Below are positions 28,037 through 37,448 of a DNA stretch of 64,000 nt, piece by piece. The stretch spans positions 186,001-250,000 of the forward strand of contig NZ_KB905162.1 of NCBI RefSeq assembly GCF_000378625.1, read 5' to 3'. The stretch comes from Colwellia piezophila ATCC BAA-637. Lineage in GTDB: Bacteria; Pseudomonadota; Gammaproteobacteria; Enterobacterales; Alteromonadaceae. The first letter of the stretch is position 1. Every line of letters starts with the position of its first letter. The notes beneath the pieces are model-generated. The model saw only the letters and a program-made list of their open reading frames with translations. It was not told where the DNA came from and did no database searches. Position numbers and translations under genes: made by a program.

Positions 28037-28081
28037 GAGTTAAGTGTTAAGAGTTAAGTGTTAAGAGTTAAGTGTTAAGAG
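28037..28081. repeat. 14-bp tandem repeat, three copies
   Basis: Three perfect copies of GAGTTAAGTGTTAA plus a partial fourth lie between the DUF3604 and parvulin genes, just upstream of the parvulin start on the minus strand. Confidence 0.9.
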
Positions 28082-28113
28082 GTGAAGCGGCGGGGCTAAC
28101 GACTAAAATAACT

Positions 28114-28143
28114 CAGCCTTACCCGTGTATATGAGTAAGGCTG
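28114..28143 (-). terminator. Hairpin terminator after DUF3604 gene
   Basis: On the minus strand CAGCCTTACTC pairs with GGGTAAGGCTG (11 bp with one G-T) and is followed by AGTTATTTTA. The T run is imperfect, so it may attenuate and not fully end transcription into the parvulin gene. Confidence 0.6.
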
Positions 28144-28160
28144 ATAAATTTTCACTGCGA

Positions 28161-30074
28161 TTATTTAGCTGAATACCAAATCGGTGAAGAATAAGCACGC
28201 TCTTGACCAACAAGCCTGGCTTCTTTTGGCAATACAGCACCCAATCTTACTTTATCGTACAATACCCAACGCGGTGTTGGGATTTCAATAACACGGGTGT
28301 AATAAAACGATGACTCATTCTTATCAAAATCAGGATCTGTCCAAACCGTAGATAGTTGTGCATCACCAATACTGTTACTCCATGTAGCCGTATTAAGGTC
28401 AACGGTATTACCTACAGGCTGCCTAGCACGACCAGACTTATCAATTTTACGGCCATCAGAAACGGCAACATCATAAACGCGTTCATGTAATTTACCCGAC
28501 TTATCTAACCAGCCTTTGATCACTTGTATGCGGTCAAGGTAAGCACTTTTTGGATCGCGCATCGCATAAATCATAAATGATGGAGCTTTGTTTGATTTTT
28601 GCTTAACCAGGTCGCCACCCATAGGTACACCTTTGGCATAACCCACTTTAGCAGGATCGTTGGCTAATAAATCTTTTTGCTGATAATTCCAACCACCAAA
28701 GAATCGCACTGTCATGCGCGGGCCAGTAGTACCGTAAGTTTCCTTACGCTGCATGGCATCAAATAAGGCGCCACGGGTATTTTCATGGGCCCAAATACCG
28801 GTATAACCAGAAGCGACTAAGTTATAGCCTTCGATTCTACCTAATTTAGAGGCAATAAAGGGGTGATTAATACGGTCTTGAGAAGGTTCAACGCTAGTTG
28901 ATTTACCAAAAAAATTATCTTCATCAGCAGTTGCTAGTGAAGTATGGCTATCCGTAGCGCCACCAAAACCGAACTTGTACGGGTTATAACCGAGTTTTTT
29001 CTCTAATAGCAAACCTTGTTTAAGGGCTTCACGAGCATATTCACCTTTTAACATTTCAGGTCTTTTCAATTCAGTGATATCTAAGTTACCGACATCCCAG
29101 TTTTCAAAATCAGAAAACTCATCCTCAGGAGATAAATAAGGGTGGGCTTCACCGTCACCTTTTATCTGGGTTATTTCGTAATGCGGTTCCCACTTGGCGC
29201 GAAGTTTTACGTAGTTTTTATCAACCGTGCCACCAGCGTAAGTGCCTTCGGTAGGGAACATCCAACCATTTGATAAGTTGCCATTATGAGCGAAAGCAAA
29301 GGCTTGACCGCCAGTGTTTTTTTCATAATCTTCTAGCCATTGATAAAGCGCTAGCGGGTCGGTACTGCCTAAGGGCGGTTGTGTAGTTAATGGTTCAATT
29401 TTCAAGGCAATATCGGCATTGTCACGCAAGATAACATTACGGTGTAAGTTGAACCCTTTTGGCACTGAGGTCCATTCAAAACCGATAAAGGCGGTAAATA
29501 AACCCGGCTCATTATGCTCTTCAGCTGCATTGACGATTTTTTTCCAAACACGGTTAAATACTTCTGAACCAGGACTGTAATCTTTAACGAGTTGTTTAGG
29601 TAGGGTCATTTGTGCAAAATTAGTGATTAAATCAAAGGCGGCTTCTCCTGCGGCTTTACCACCTTTTTTAAACCCTTCATGCCACTCTTTACCTTTAGGA
29701 ATGGCTAAAATATTATCAGTACCTGATTGTATATCGGTAGCTATACCCATTAAATCGGTATGGTCAGTAACAATGAGCCAATCTAAAGGTCGGGCTAATT
29801 TTACCGGAATGCCTTTAGCTGAATTAATTTGCTCACCGCGTGCTAATCGATAGGCATCATCAATACTGACGGTATTGCCAAATAAGCCGGCATCAAGTGA
29901 TAAGCCAGTATGAAGATGAGAGTCACCCCAATAAACATTATTCGGTTGGGTATTATTAGCGTGAGGCGAGTATTTCATATCCGCCTTAGTTGCTGTTGGT
30001 GAAGCTAACGCAATTTGCGAAGAGGCAAGCACGCAAGCGAGGCTAATAGCGGTAACTAGCTTATTTTTTAGCAT
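28161..30074 (-). CDS. DUF3604 exported protein (PHP-like metal-dependent fold)
   Basis: Signal peptide [24 protein letters not shown], then a DUF3604 domain over nearly the whole chain. The opening [21 protein letters not shown] carries the HxH pair of PHP-type metal-dependent hydrolases, with further His/Asp segments (IVTDHTD, AFAHNGN, GATDSHT). The reaction is unknown. I choose ATG 30074 because AAGGAA lies 5-6 bp upstream; the longer frame from 30107 adds eleven residues before the signal peptide without a ribosome site. It is divergent from the TonB receptor at 30626 and followed by parvulin and HupE-like genes. Confidence 0.87.
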   Translation of the reverse strand: MLKNKLVTAISLACVLASSQIALASPTATKADMKYSPHANNTQPNNVYWGDSHLHTGLSLDAGLFGNTVSIDDAYRLARGEQINSAKGIPVKLARPLDWLIVTDHTDLMGIATDIQSGTDNILAIPKGKEWHEGFKKGGKAAGEAAFDLITNFAQMTLPKQLVKDYSPGSEVFNRVWKKIVNAAEEHNEPGLFTAFIGFEWTSVPKGFNLHRNVILRDNADIALKIEPLTTQPPLGSTDPLALYQWLEDYEKNTGGQAFAFAHNGNLSNGWMFPTEGTYAGGTVDKNYVKLRAKWEPHYEITQIKGDGEAHPYLSPEDEFSDFENWDVGNLDITELKRPEMLKGEYAREALKQGLLLEKKLGYNPYKFGFGGATDSHTSLATADEDNFFGKSTSVEPSQDRINHPFIASKLGRIEGYNLVASGYTGIWAHENTRGALFDAMQRKETYGTTGPRMTVRFFGGWNYQQKDLLANDPAKVGYAKGVPMGGDLVKQKSNKAPSFMIYAMRDPKSAYLDRIQVIKGWLDKSGKLHERVYDVAVSDGRKIDKSGRARQPVGNTVDLNTATWSNSIGDAQLSTVWTDPDFDKNESSFYYTRVIEIPTPRWVLYDKVRLGAVLPKEARLVGQERAYSSPIWYSAK

Positions 30075-30209
30075 AACAATTCCTTGTAAGTATCTTAATA
30101 ATAACAATTTATAGAAGGAAGCAACTATTTAGAATAGCTTGGTAATCGTTTTGTGTAAAGTTGCTTGCACGTAAGTGTTGGCTGTAGCGCTACAGTTTAT
30201 AGAAAGGCT

Positions 30210-30405
30210 ACAGACTTTAGATAGGTTATTAAAGCAGGGTAATCAAAGCTATCAATTGAAACGAAAAAATCGCTGACGTCTATTGCGGTGCTTTGCTGAC
30301 TCCTAACTGGCCGATAAGCGTGCCTGTTATTGCACCTTGCGTTAATCATAGCTGTTAATGGCCAATAATATTTCATCATAATTTGGTGCTTTTTAACTAA
30401 GAAGT
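30210..30405 (-). pseudogene. Fossil of a D-amino-acid dehydrogenase C-terminus
   Basis: Read on the minus strand with frame changes, it gives NYDEILLA, then QGAITGTLIGQLGVSKAP, then IDVSDFFVSI. These line up with NHDKIFFA, QGAITGKLIGQLVTKK and IDVSPFCISRF at the end of the FAD dehydrogenase encoded at 59276-60571. Stops and frameshifts are present. A short open frame over the region (30197-30448) is accidental. Confidence 0.65.
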
Positions 30406-30457
30406 ACGCTTTAACTGCTAATAGTAGGGCACTTTTTTGATATTTCACACTAATATT

Positions 30458-30491
30458 ATTTATAATACAAATAATTTGTTATTATTTGTAT
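30458..30491. promoter_or_regulatory. Inverted repeat between DUF3604 and TonB receptor genes
   Basis: Arms ATACAAATAA (30465-30474) and TTATTTGTAT (30482-30491) are perfect, with a 7-bp spacer. The left part extends to a 17-bp string (30458-30474) that is found unchanged upstream of lacZ at 56366-56382. Operator-like, in a divergent promoter region. Confidence 0.5.
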
Positions 30492-30625
30492 GATAAATGT
30501 TGTAATTAATATTTTTATGATTATAGTGTGAATGGAGCTGTTTAAAAAAACGGCCAAAAAACATAAAACATAAAACATATATTGACGAGTTAGCAGCAGG
30601 TAACATCGTCATGGGAGAGTCTGAA

Positions 30626-33343
30626 ATGCAGAATAAAAAGCCAAAGCTTAGTTATTTGTCAATGCTTGTTATGCTAAACCTAGGAGTAAGCTCAGCCGTT
30701 AGTGCGGAGGAAGTGGTAAAGAAAGATGTACAGGAAGATGCGGTTGAAGTGATCACTATTAGCGGTATACGTGGCAGCTTGATCAAATCCAAAGATATAA
30801 AAATGGATGCCAACACCATAGTTGATGTGATTACTTCAGAAGATATTGGTAAATTTCCCGATCAGAACGTGGCAGAATCTCTACAGCGAATTACGGGTGT
30901 TTCAATAGATCGTAAAGGTGGTGAAGGTCAACTTATTACCGTACGTGGCATGGGACCTGAGTTTACCTCGGTATTGCTAAATCGTCGTACGTTAGCAACA
31001 ACCAGTGGCGGCCGAGCATTCAGTTTTGATATCCTAGCATCAGAACTTATCAGCGGTGCCGAAGTATATAAAACCCAATCATCCAATCTACAAGAGGGAG
31101 CTATTGGCGCAACCGTTAATATAACAACCTTTAGACCTTTTGATATTCCTGGCTTTAAAGCTACAGGCACAGTAAAAGCACAGTATGATGAAATGACAGG
31201 TGAAACAGCACCGCAATTTTCAGGGTTAATTAGTAATACCTTTGATGACGATAAGTTTGGCGTGTTGTTTTCTTTTGCTCATAATGAGCGTAAAAGCCGT
31301 TATGATAGTGCCAATACTGCCTATTATTGGCATACCGACTTAACAATGGATGACGGTACTTATTATGATGATATCTATTTCCCACAAAACTACGATCAAA
31401 TAGCTCAAACGGAAGAAAGAACACGTGATAATGCTAACGTGGTGTTGCAGTATAAACCGACAGACAATCTCGCGTTTACGGTTGATGCACTTTATTCGAA
31501 GTATGAGGTTGATTATCGCCAAGATATTTTAGCCCATTGGTTCTCTAAAGGTCAGTTAACTGATGTCCAATTAGACGAAAATGGCACTTTGGTAAAACTC
31601 TCTATGGGCAAAGGCAGTAACAGTGATGTTATGGTACGCCAATCTCAAACTAGTAACGAATTAATTGCGCTTGGCTTCAATGCTGACTGGAATGCAACTG
31701 ATGTTTTAAATTTAAATTTTGATGTCAGCTATTCTGAAGCCGAGTCTGATCCTAAAGCAGGTTCAACAGATACGGTTGCCTCAAGACCAGGTGATTATAC
31801 CTATGATCGTAGTTCAGGTGACCAGTTACCGGAATTAACTTTTGATCGTGATAGCTCAGCAAGTGGTTTAAAAGCTGGTTGGGGAGAGCGTTTTGGTTCG
31901 GTTCGAAAAGATGAAGTACTAGAAATTAAAATTGATGCTGAATGGATTATAGATGCAGGGCCGTTATCAAAAATTGGCTTCGGCATTATGTCATCAGACC
32001 GAACATTATCAAATAAATCAGAGCGTACTACTCGTCCAATGCCATGGTTATGGGGCGATAACAGTACCGCAATAATTTTACCAGAAGACATGTTTACAAC
32101 TTATGATGCCGATGGCTTTTTATCTGGCGGTAGTGGTAACCCCGAGCAATCTTGGCTTTCATTTGATTCAGAAGACTTCTTTGATTATCTAACGTCAGCG
32201 GGTGTTGTCGCACAAATGGATGACCCGGCTTATACTCAAGAATTAATTGATGAAAATGATGGTTTTACCATGCATCAAGTACCATGGACTTATGAAGTTA
32301 ATGAAGCGTTATTGGCTTTTTATACTGATGCCTATTTTGATGGTGACATCGCAAATATGCCCTGGTCAATTACCGCAGGTATGCGTTATGTTGAAACGAG
32401 CAGTACCTCAAATGGTTTTGCTATTCCGTTATTAGATTTAGAGCCGTCTGTCGGGAAACCGGGTTTTGTTAATGCTATTGAAGGTGATGATTATACGCCT
32501 ATCACCATTAAACATAAGTATGACAATTGGTTACCTAGCGTTAATGCTAAAATTGAGATTGTTGATGATTTAATTGCACGTTTTGCCTATTCGAAAAGTA
32601 TCACTCGTCCAGAACTTGATGCGATGTCACCTGAATCAGGTTACAACGGTGGTGATGTTAACCATTTAACTGGCTGGGGTTCTAACCCTAAATTAATGCC
32701 ATTTGAATCGAACAATTTAGATTTAGGTCTAGAGTGGTACTATGGCGAAGGAAGTTATGCCGCCATTGCTATGTTCACTAAAGACGTTGATGGTTACTTA
32801 GATTACGATGAAGTTGATGAAGTTGTTGTTGTGCCAAGCGGCACTTATGACTATAAAATCTCTCGTCCGGTCAATTCAAATCAAGCAGATATTGAAGGTT
32901 ATGAAATTGCAGTTCAGCATATGTTCACAAGCTTACCTGCACCTTTTGATGGTCTAGGTATTATCGCCAATAAAACCTTTGTCGATAGTAAATCAACGGC
33001 TGATGATGGTGAAACATCTTTACCATTAATTGGTTTAAGCGATTCAGCTAACTTGATATTGTTCTATGAAAAAGATGCGGTGCAACTACGTGTAGCGTGG
33101 AACCAACGTGATCGCTTTATGCAATCTAAACCGCAATCTTGGCGCGATGGTCACTATGTTGAGGATTATGCTCAAGTGGATATTAGTGGTAGTTATGACG
33201 TAAACGAACACTTAACGGTTTTCTTTGAAGGCATAAATATTACCAATGAACTTTATATCACTACTGCAAAATATGATAATCAGTATTTAGACATAACTGA
33301 GACAGGTCCTCGTTACTCGGTTGGTATTCGAGGTTCATTCTAA
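30626..33343 (+). CDS. TonB-dependent outer-membrane receptor
   Basis: Signal peptide ends after AVSA (about residue 27). TonB-box-like VEVITISGIRGS, plug domain at about 50-190 (TSEDIGKFPDQNVAESLQRITGVSIDR, GMGPEFTSVLLNRR), beta barrel to the final Phe (GIRGSF). The plug belongs to the large receptor group common in Alteromonadales that often takes up oligosaccharides or peptides. I choose ATG 30626 because GGGAGAG lies six bases upstream; that ribosome site would be inside the reading frame if ATG 30611 were used. It is divergent from the DUF3604 run and may act with it. A terminator follows. Confidence 0.92.
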   Translation: MQNKKPKLSYLSMLVMLNLGVSSAVSAEEVVKKDVQEDAVEVITISGIRGSLIKSKDIKMDANTIVDVITSEDIGKFPDQNVAESLQRITGVSIDRKGGEGQLITVRGMGPEFTSVLLNRRTLATTSGGRAFSFDILASELISGAEVYKTQSSNLQEGAIGATVNITTFRPFDIPGFKATGTVKAQYDEMTGETAPQFSGLISNTFDDDKFGVLFSFAHNERKSRYDSANTAYYWHTDLTMDDGTYYDDIYFPQNYDQIAQTEERTRDNANVVLQYKPTDNLAFTVDALYSKYEVDYRQDILAHWFSKGQLTDVQLDENGTLVKLSMGKGSNSDVMVRQSQTSNELIALGFNADWNATDVLNLNFDVSYSEAESDPKAGSTDTVASRPGDYTYDRSSGDQLPELTFDRDSSASGLKAGWGERFGSVRKDEVLEIKIDAEWIIDAGPLSKIGFGIMSSDRTLSNKSERTTRPMPWLWGDNSTAIILPEDMFTTYDADGFLSGGSGNPEQSWLSFDSEDFFDYLTSAGVVAQMDDPAYTQELIDENDGFTMHQVPWTYEVNEALLAFYTDAYFDGDIANMPWSITAGMRYVETSSTSNGFAIPLLDLEPSVGKPGFVNAIEGDDYTPITIKHKYDNWLPSVNAKIEIVDDLIARFAYSKSITRPELDAMSPESGYNGGDVNHLTGWGSNPKLMPFESNNLDLGLEWYYGEGSYAAIAMFTKDVDGYLDYDEVDEVVVVPSGTYDYKISRPVNSNQADIEGYEIAVQHMFTSLPAPFDGLGIIANKTFVDSKSTADDGETSLPLIGLSDSANLILFYEKDAVQLRVAWNQRDRFMQSKPQSWRDGHYVEDYAQVDISGSYDVNEHLTVFFEGINITNELYITTAKYDNQYLDITETGPRYSVGIRGSF

Positions 33344-33375
33344 CTAACAGATAAAATTAATTTCACCAAAATATT

Positions 33376-33417
33376 GAGCGTTAATTCGGCCGTTACCGAT
33401 TAGCGCTCCTTTTTTCA
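33376..33417 (+). terminator. Terminator after TonB receptor
   Basis: GAGCG-TTAATTCGG pairs imperfectly with CCGATTA-GCGCTC and is followed by CTTTTTT. Confidence 0.75.
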
Positions 33418-33442
33418 TTATGACGAACAGAAAATTTATATT

Positions 33443-34510
33443 ATGAGCAAGGTACATATTTGGCTTAGAGCTGAAACAAAACCCCACGAGCAACGTACAG
33501 CACTTTCTCCCCAAGGCGCTAAAGCATTAATTGATGCTGGCTTTAAAGTGACGGTTGAGTGTTCAACTCAAAATATCTTTCATCAAGATTTATACCAAGC
33601 AGTTAATGCTGAATTAGTTGCCCAAGGTAGTTGGGTTGATGCGCCGACAGACGCAATTATTTTGGGATTAAAAGAATTACCTGAAGATAATTTCCCACTA
33701 ATCCATCAACATATTTACTTCGCTCATGCCTATAAAGAGCAAGCTGGATGGCAGGCTCTATTGTCACGGTTTAAAACCGGAGGCGGAGAACTATTTGATT
33801 TAGAATACTTAGTTGATGCACAGCAACGAAGAGTTGCTGCCTTTGGTTATTGGGCCGGTTTTGCTGGCGCAGCATTATCGGTGTTGGCGTGGGTCAATCA
33901 GCAACAAAAAATCACGCCTCCATTAGCCGATATTTCATCTTATAAAGATAAACAGCAACTGCTTGATGATATTGAACAAGCGCTTAATCAATTAGCCAGT
34001 AAGCCGCAATTATTAGTGATTGGTGCTAAAGGACGTAGTGGTAAAGGTGCGGTTGATTTAGCTAAAGCACTTTCACTGGCAGTACTGGAATGGGACTTAG
34101 AGGAAACTAAAAAAGGTGGTCCTTTTGAGGAAGTTATCCACGCAGATATCTTTATTAATTGTGTGTTAATTAATAAAGACCTACCGCCTTTTATTACCAA
34201 AAAACTGCTGAGCAAAAAAGAGCGCGAATTATCGGTTATAGTTGATGTAAGTTGTGATCCTTACGGTAGTTACAATCCATTACCCATTTATCAGCAATGT
34301 ACTACCTTTAAAGCACCTTGTTTACGTATTGAGCATACTAAGGTGCTCGATCTCATCGCTATTGATCACCTGCCTTCACTTTTACCTAAAGAAAGCAGTG
34401 AAGACTATGGCGAACAGTTATTAACACATTTATTAACCCTTGATGATAAATCTCAAGGCGTTTGGCCTACAGCACTCGCTCTATTTAAAAGCAAAACTAA
34501 TACCATTTGA
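33443..34510 (+). CDS. Saccharopine dehydrogenase, lysine-forming type (Lys1-like)
   Basis: 355 residues, the length of yeast-type saccharopine dehydrogenase (NAD+, L-lysine-forming), related to alanine dehydrogenase. Seen: LRAETKPHEQRTALSP at the N-terminus, HIYFAHAYKEQ near 93-103 (segment holding the catalytic His/Lys), LFDLEYL near 118 and the nucleotide-binding stretch LVIGAKGRSGKGAVDLA near 190. In this direction it would join lysine and 2-oxoglutarate into saccharopine, or run the reverse. The next gene is the second saccharopine enzyme, and an aminoadipate-semialdehyde dehydrogenase lies at 49022, so lysine breakdown is the more likely role. Confidence 0.87.
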   Translation: MSKVHIWLRAETKPHEQRTALSPQGAKALIDAGFKVTVECSTQNIFHQDLYQAVNAELVAQGSWVDAPTDAIILGLKELPEDNFPLIHQHIYFAHAYKEQAGWQALLSRFKTGGGELFDLEYLVDAQQRRVAAFGYWAGFAGAALSVLAWVNQQQKITPPLADISSYKDKQQLLDDIEQALNQLASKPQLLVIGAKGRSGKGAVDLAKALSLAVLEWDLEETKKGGPFEEVIHADIFINCVLINKDLPPFITKKLLSKKERELSVIVDVSCDPYGSYNPLPIYQQCTTFKAPCLRIEHTKVLDLIAIDHLPSLLPKESSEDYGEQLLTHLLTLDDKSQGVWPTALALFKSKTNTI

Positions 34511-34530
34511 ATTAATTAAGGTTACAGCTG

Positions 34531-34649
34531 TCATTTTGAAATAAGCAATGAGAATAAATGTTCAAGAACAAGGCGCTTTCAATCCCAATAGCTGGCTATT
34601 GGGATTGAAAGCAACGAAGTTATTGGGTATTTAGACCATTTAAAAATGA
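34531..34649. repeat. MITE-like element with long hairpin
   Basis: The central part is a perfect 17-bp inverted repeat (34575-34591 and 34596-34612) around the loop CTGG. The ends TCATTTTGAAAT (34531) and ATTTAAAAATGA (34638) form an 11/12 terminal inverted repeat. No T run follows the hairpin, so a terminator is less likely. The layout fits a small non-autonomous repeat between the two saccharopine genes. Confidence 0.55.
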
Positions 34650-34694
34650 TCGCTTACTTAGTTTAATTGGTATATGAATCTATAAAGGAAGAAC

Positions 34695-35855
34695 ATGACA
34701 AATACAATACATTGGCTAGGAGCAGGGCTATCGTCTGCACCTGGTATTATCGCATTAGCAAACAAAACAACACCACTTATTGTCTGGAATCGTAGCTTGT
34801 CGAAAGCTGAACAAGCATTGAAAAATGATAAGGTTCAGATTGATGTACGTGAACTAGATTGGGAGGTATTAACTGAAATCGTAAAACCCGGTGATGTACT
34901 GGTTTCTATGTTGCCAGCCACTCTGCATTTAACCGTGGCGCAGTTTTGCTTGAAACATAAAGCTCACTTTGTTTCTAGCAGCTATATAGCAGCAGAAATG
35001 GCTGAATTAAATTCACCAGCAAAAGACTTGAACCTATGTTTCGTCAATGAAGTGGGGTTAGATCCAGGCATTGATCATTTATTAGCGCATTTACTGGTTG
35101 ATAGTTACCAAAATAGTGCGCAATTTTCACCTAAAAACCAACATTACTTCCGCTCTTACTGTGGTGGTTTCCCTAAGGTAGCCAATGATTTTAAATATAA
35201 ATTTAGCTGGTCACCTTTAGGTGTTTTGAAAGCATTGCGTTCAAAAGCTAAATGGCAAGCAGATGGTATGGTTAAAACGTCAAGTGCGCCATGGGAAGCA
35301 TTAAGCGAGTATAAAGCACAGTTATCGAATCATTGTGAAACGTTTCAAGCATATCCCAACAGAGACTCATTGCCTTTTATTAAACAATATAATTTTCAAG
35401 ATGATTGGGATGTGCAAGAGTTTGTCCGTGGCACGTTACGCCTCAATGGTTGGTCGACAGCATGGCAACCATTATTTGACGAAATAGCCACCTTAGAAGG
35501 CAGTAGTGGCGAAGAGCGTTTAGTAGAAATTAGTCGCGAGCTTGAGAAAAAATACCTTTATGACAAAGGTGAAGTCGATCGTGTAGTGATGTGTGTCGAG
35601 CTAGAAGTTCGCCAAGCAGGCAAAGTGGTTTGGCATCAAAGTTATCATCTTGATAGCCAAGGAAACGCGCAAGGACAAGCAATGGCTCGTTTAGTGTCGT
35701 TGCCAGTGAGTTTAGCTATTGAGTCAGTGCTCAATAATGAAATACCTACTGGTGTAAGTGCCGCGCCAGAAGAGCCTGAACGCATTAACCAATGGCTTTC
35801 AGCGCTAAGGGCTAATGGCGATTCGATAGGGCATCATAATCATTTAGAGAAATAA
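34695..35855 (+). CDS. Saccharopine dehydrogenase, glutamate-forming type (Lys9-like)
   Basis: 386 residues, with an N-terminal Rossmann fold (IHWLGAGLSSAPGIIALAN) and the saccharopine dehydrogenase core (CFVNEVGLDPGIDHLLAHLLVD near 115-137), then the C-terminal domain (KYKFSWSPLGVLKALRSKA). It is expected to split saccharopine into glutamate and 2-aminoadipate 6-semialdehyde. It follows the lysine-forming partner on the same strand and is closed by a strong terminator. Separate single-domain enzymes, as here, contrast with the fused animal LKR/SDH protein. Confidence 0.86.
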   Translation: MTNTIHWLGAGLSSAPGIIALANKTTPLIVWNRSLSKAEQALKNDKVQIDVRELDWEVLTEIVKPGDVLVSMLPATLHLTVAQFCLKHKAHFVSSSYIAAEMAELNSPAKDLNLCFVNEVGLDPGIDHLLAHLLVDSYQNSAQFSPKNQHYFRSYCGGFPKVANDFKYKFSWSPLGVLKALRSKAKWQADGMVKTSSAPWEALSEYKAQLSNHCETFQAYPNRDSLPFIKQYNFQDDWDVQEFVRGTLRLNGWSTAWQPLFDEIATLEGSSGEERLVEISRELEKKYLYDKGEVDRVVMCVELEVRQAGKVVWHQSYHLDSQGNAQGQAMARLVSLPVSLAIESVLNNEIPTGVSAAPEEPERINQWLSALRANGDSIGHHNHLEK

Positions 35856-35857
35856 AC

Positions 35858-35895
35858 AAAAACGGCGATTAAATTTTATTTAATCGCCGTTTTTA
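35858..35895 (+). terminator. Rho-independent terminator
   Basis: AAAACGGCGATTAAA pairs perfectly with TTTAATCGCCGTTTT around a five-base loop and ends in a T run; it can work in both directions. Confidence 0.92.
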
Positions 35896-35928
35896 TTTCC
35901 AGCGACTCAAAATAAACCAAGGATAAAC

Positions 35929-37419
35929 ATGATAGAAAAAAAACAAAAACCAACGTTATTTGATGCCTTGCTCCCTATTATACTATTACTTTTTTTACTA
36001 TTCCTTGCCGTTTACTTTTTTGGCGATGACTCATCATCTGGACCTAACCAAATAGCACTACTGTTGTGCGCTGGTGTGGCAAGCCTTATAGGTTTGAAAA
36101 ATGGTTATAAACGTCAAGAGATAGAAGAAGGCATCATCAAAGGTATCAGTTTAACCCTAGGAGCCATATTAATTTTATTGGCCGTGGGCTCACTTATCGG
36201 TACCTGGTTATTAGCGGGAACTGTGCCAACCATGATTTATTTCGGTTTGCAGATTTTAGACCCACAGTATTTTTATGTCAGTTGTTGTGTGATTTGTGCA
36301 GTAGTCGCGCTTTGCATTGGTAGCAGTTGGACAGTGGCAGCTACCATAGGCGTGGCCTTAATGGGGATTTCTTCCGGCATAGGTGCCTCGGGTGCTATTA
36401 CCGCGGGAGCGATTATTAGTGGCGCCTACTTTGGTGATAAGTTATCGCCGCTCTCTGATACCACCAACCTTGCTCCCGCCATTGCTGGCACGGAATTGTT
36501 TGTTCATATTAAAAACATGTTGTGGAGTACAGTACCCAGTTTTGTTATTGCTTTAATCTTATTCTTTTTCTTAGGCCTTAATCCGACTGAACAAACCACT
36601 AACAGCCAAGTTGAGCAACTGTTGCTGAGTTTAGAAGCCGAGTTTTTTATTGCTTGGTATTTGCTTTTGCCACTGGCCATTACCTTATTTTTAGCGGTTA
36701 AAAAAATCCCTGCTTTTCCTGCGATTGGTATTGGTGCTATTGCCGGCGCTATTATGGCCGTGCTATTTCAACAAGATTTGATTCTCTCATACGCTAATGA
36801 AGGGTTGTCGGCAATTGAAGCAAACATCATGGTGGTTTGGCAAGTGATGTACGCTGGCGTTTCACTTAATACCGGCAATAAAGTGATAGATGATTTATTA
36901 AGTGGTGGCGGTATGGGCTCAATGCTTAATACTATTTGGTTAATCATTTCTGCCATGACCTTTGGCTCTATCATGGAAAGAGTAGGTCTATTAAAGCGTG
37001 TGGTTGAAAGTTTAATGGGGGTCACTAAAAGTGTTGGTTCACTGATAACTACCACTATTGTTACCGCGTTTGGCACCAACTGCATTGCCGCAGACCAATA
37101 TATTGCGATTGTTATGCCAGGCAGAATGTTTAAAGATGAGTACAAACGTCGAAATTTAGCGCCAGAAAATTTATCTCGTGCTTTAGAAGATGGTGGTACC
37201 GTGACCTCGCCACTGATCCCTTGGAATACTTGTGGTGCCTATATGCATTCAGTATTACTGATCAACCCGTTAGAATATGCGGTGTTTTGTTTCTTTAACT
37301 GGTTGTCGCCTATTATCGGTATTATTTGTGCTTTTGCGGGCTTTAAAGTGAAATTATTGTTGGTAAAAACTAAAGATAACTTGGTAGATTTACCCGCTTC
37401 GGTAAAACAAGTCAGCTAG
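35929..37419 (+). CDS. NhaC-family Na+/H+ antiporter-like transporter
   Basis: 496 residues, about eleven to twelve membrane segments, with the NhaC-type motif around DKLSPLSDTTNLAPAIAGTELFVHI near residue 167 and a second half with FGTNCIAADQYIAIVMPGRMF near 383. Members exchange Na+ for H+ or for organic ions. It lies on the same strand as the two saccharopine genes but after a strong terminator, so it probably has its own promoter; a role in amino acid or sodium balance during lysine use is only a guess. A GGATAA ribosome site is present. Confidence 0.88.
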   Translation: MIEKKQKPTLFDALLPIILLLFLLFLAVYFFGDDSSSGPNQIALLLCAGVASLIGLKNGYKRQEIEEGIIKGISLTLGAILILLAVGSLIGTWLLAGTVPTMIYFGLQILDPQYFYVSCCVICAVVALCIGSSWTVAATIGVALMGISSGIGASGAITAGAIISGAYFGDKLSPLSDTTNLAPAIAGTELFVHIKNMLWSTVPSFVIALILFFFLGLNPTEQTTNSQVEQLLLSLEAEFFIAWYLLLPLAITLFLAVKKIPAFPAIGIGAIAGAIMAVLFQQDLILSYANEGLSAIEANIMVVWQVMYAGVSLNTGNKVIDDLLSGGGMGSMLNTIWLIISAMTFGSIMERVGLLKRVVESLMGVTKSVGSLITTTIVTAFGTNCIAADQYIAIVMPGRMFKDEYKRRNLAPENLSRALEDGGTVTSPLIPWNTCGAYMHSVLLINPLEYAVFCFFNWLSPIIGIICAFAGFKVKLLLVKTKDNLVDLPASVKQVS

Positions 37420-37448
37420 TCAACACCTTGCAATGTCATAATAGTTTA

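Noticed and set aside
30197..30448. Minus-strand frame of 83 codons
   Set aside because: The frame is an accidental opening over the frameshifted dehydrogenase fossil; the family match is in the other frames.
36768..37145. Minus-strand frame opposite the NhaC-type gene
   Set aside because: Shadow frame inside a transporter with consistent membrane segments on the plus strand.
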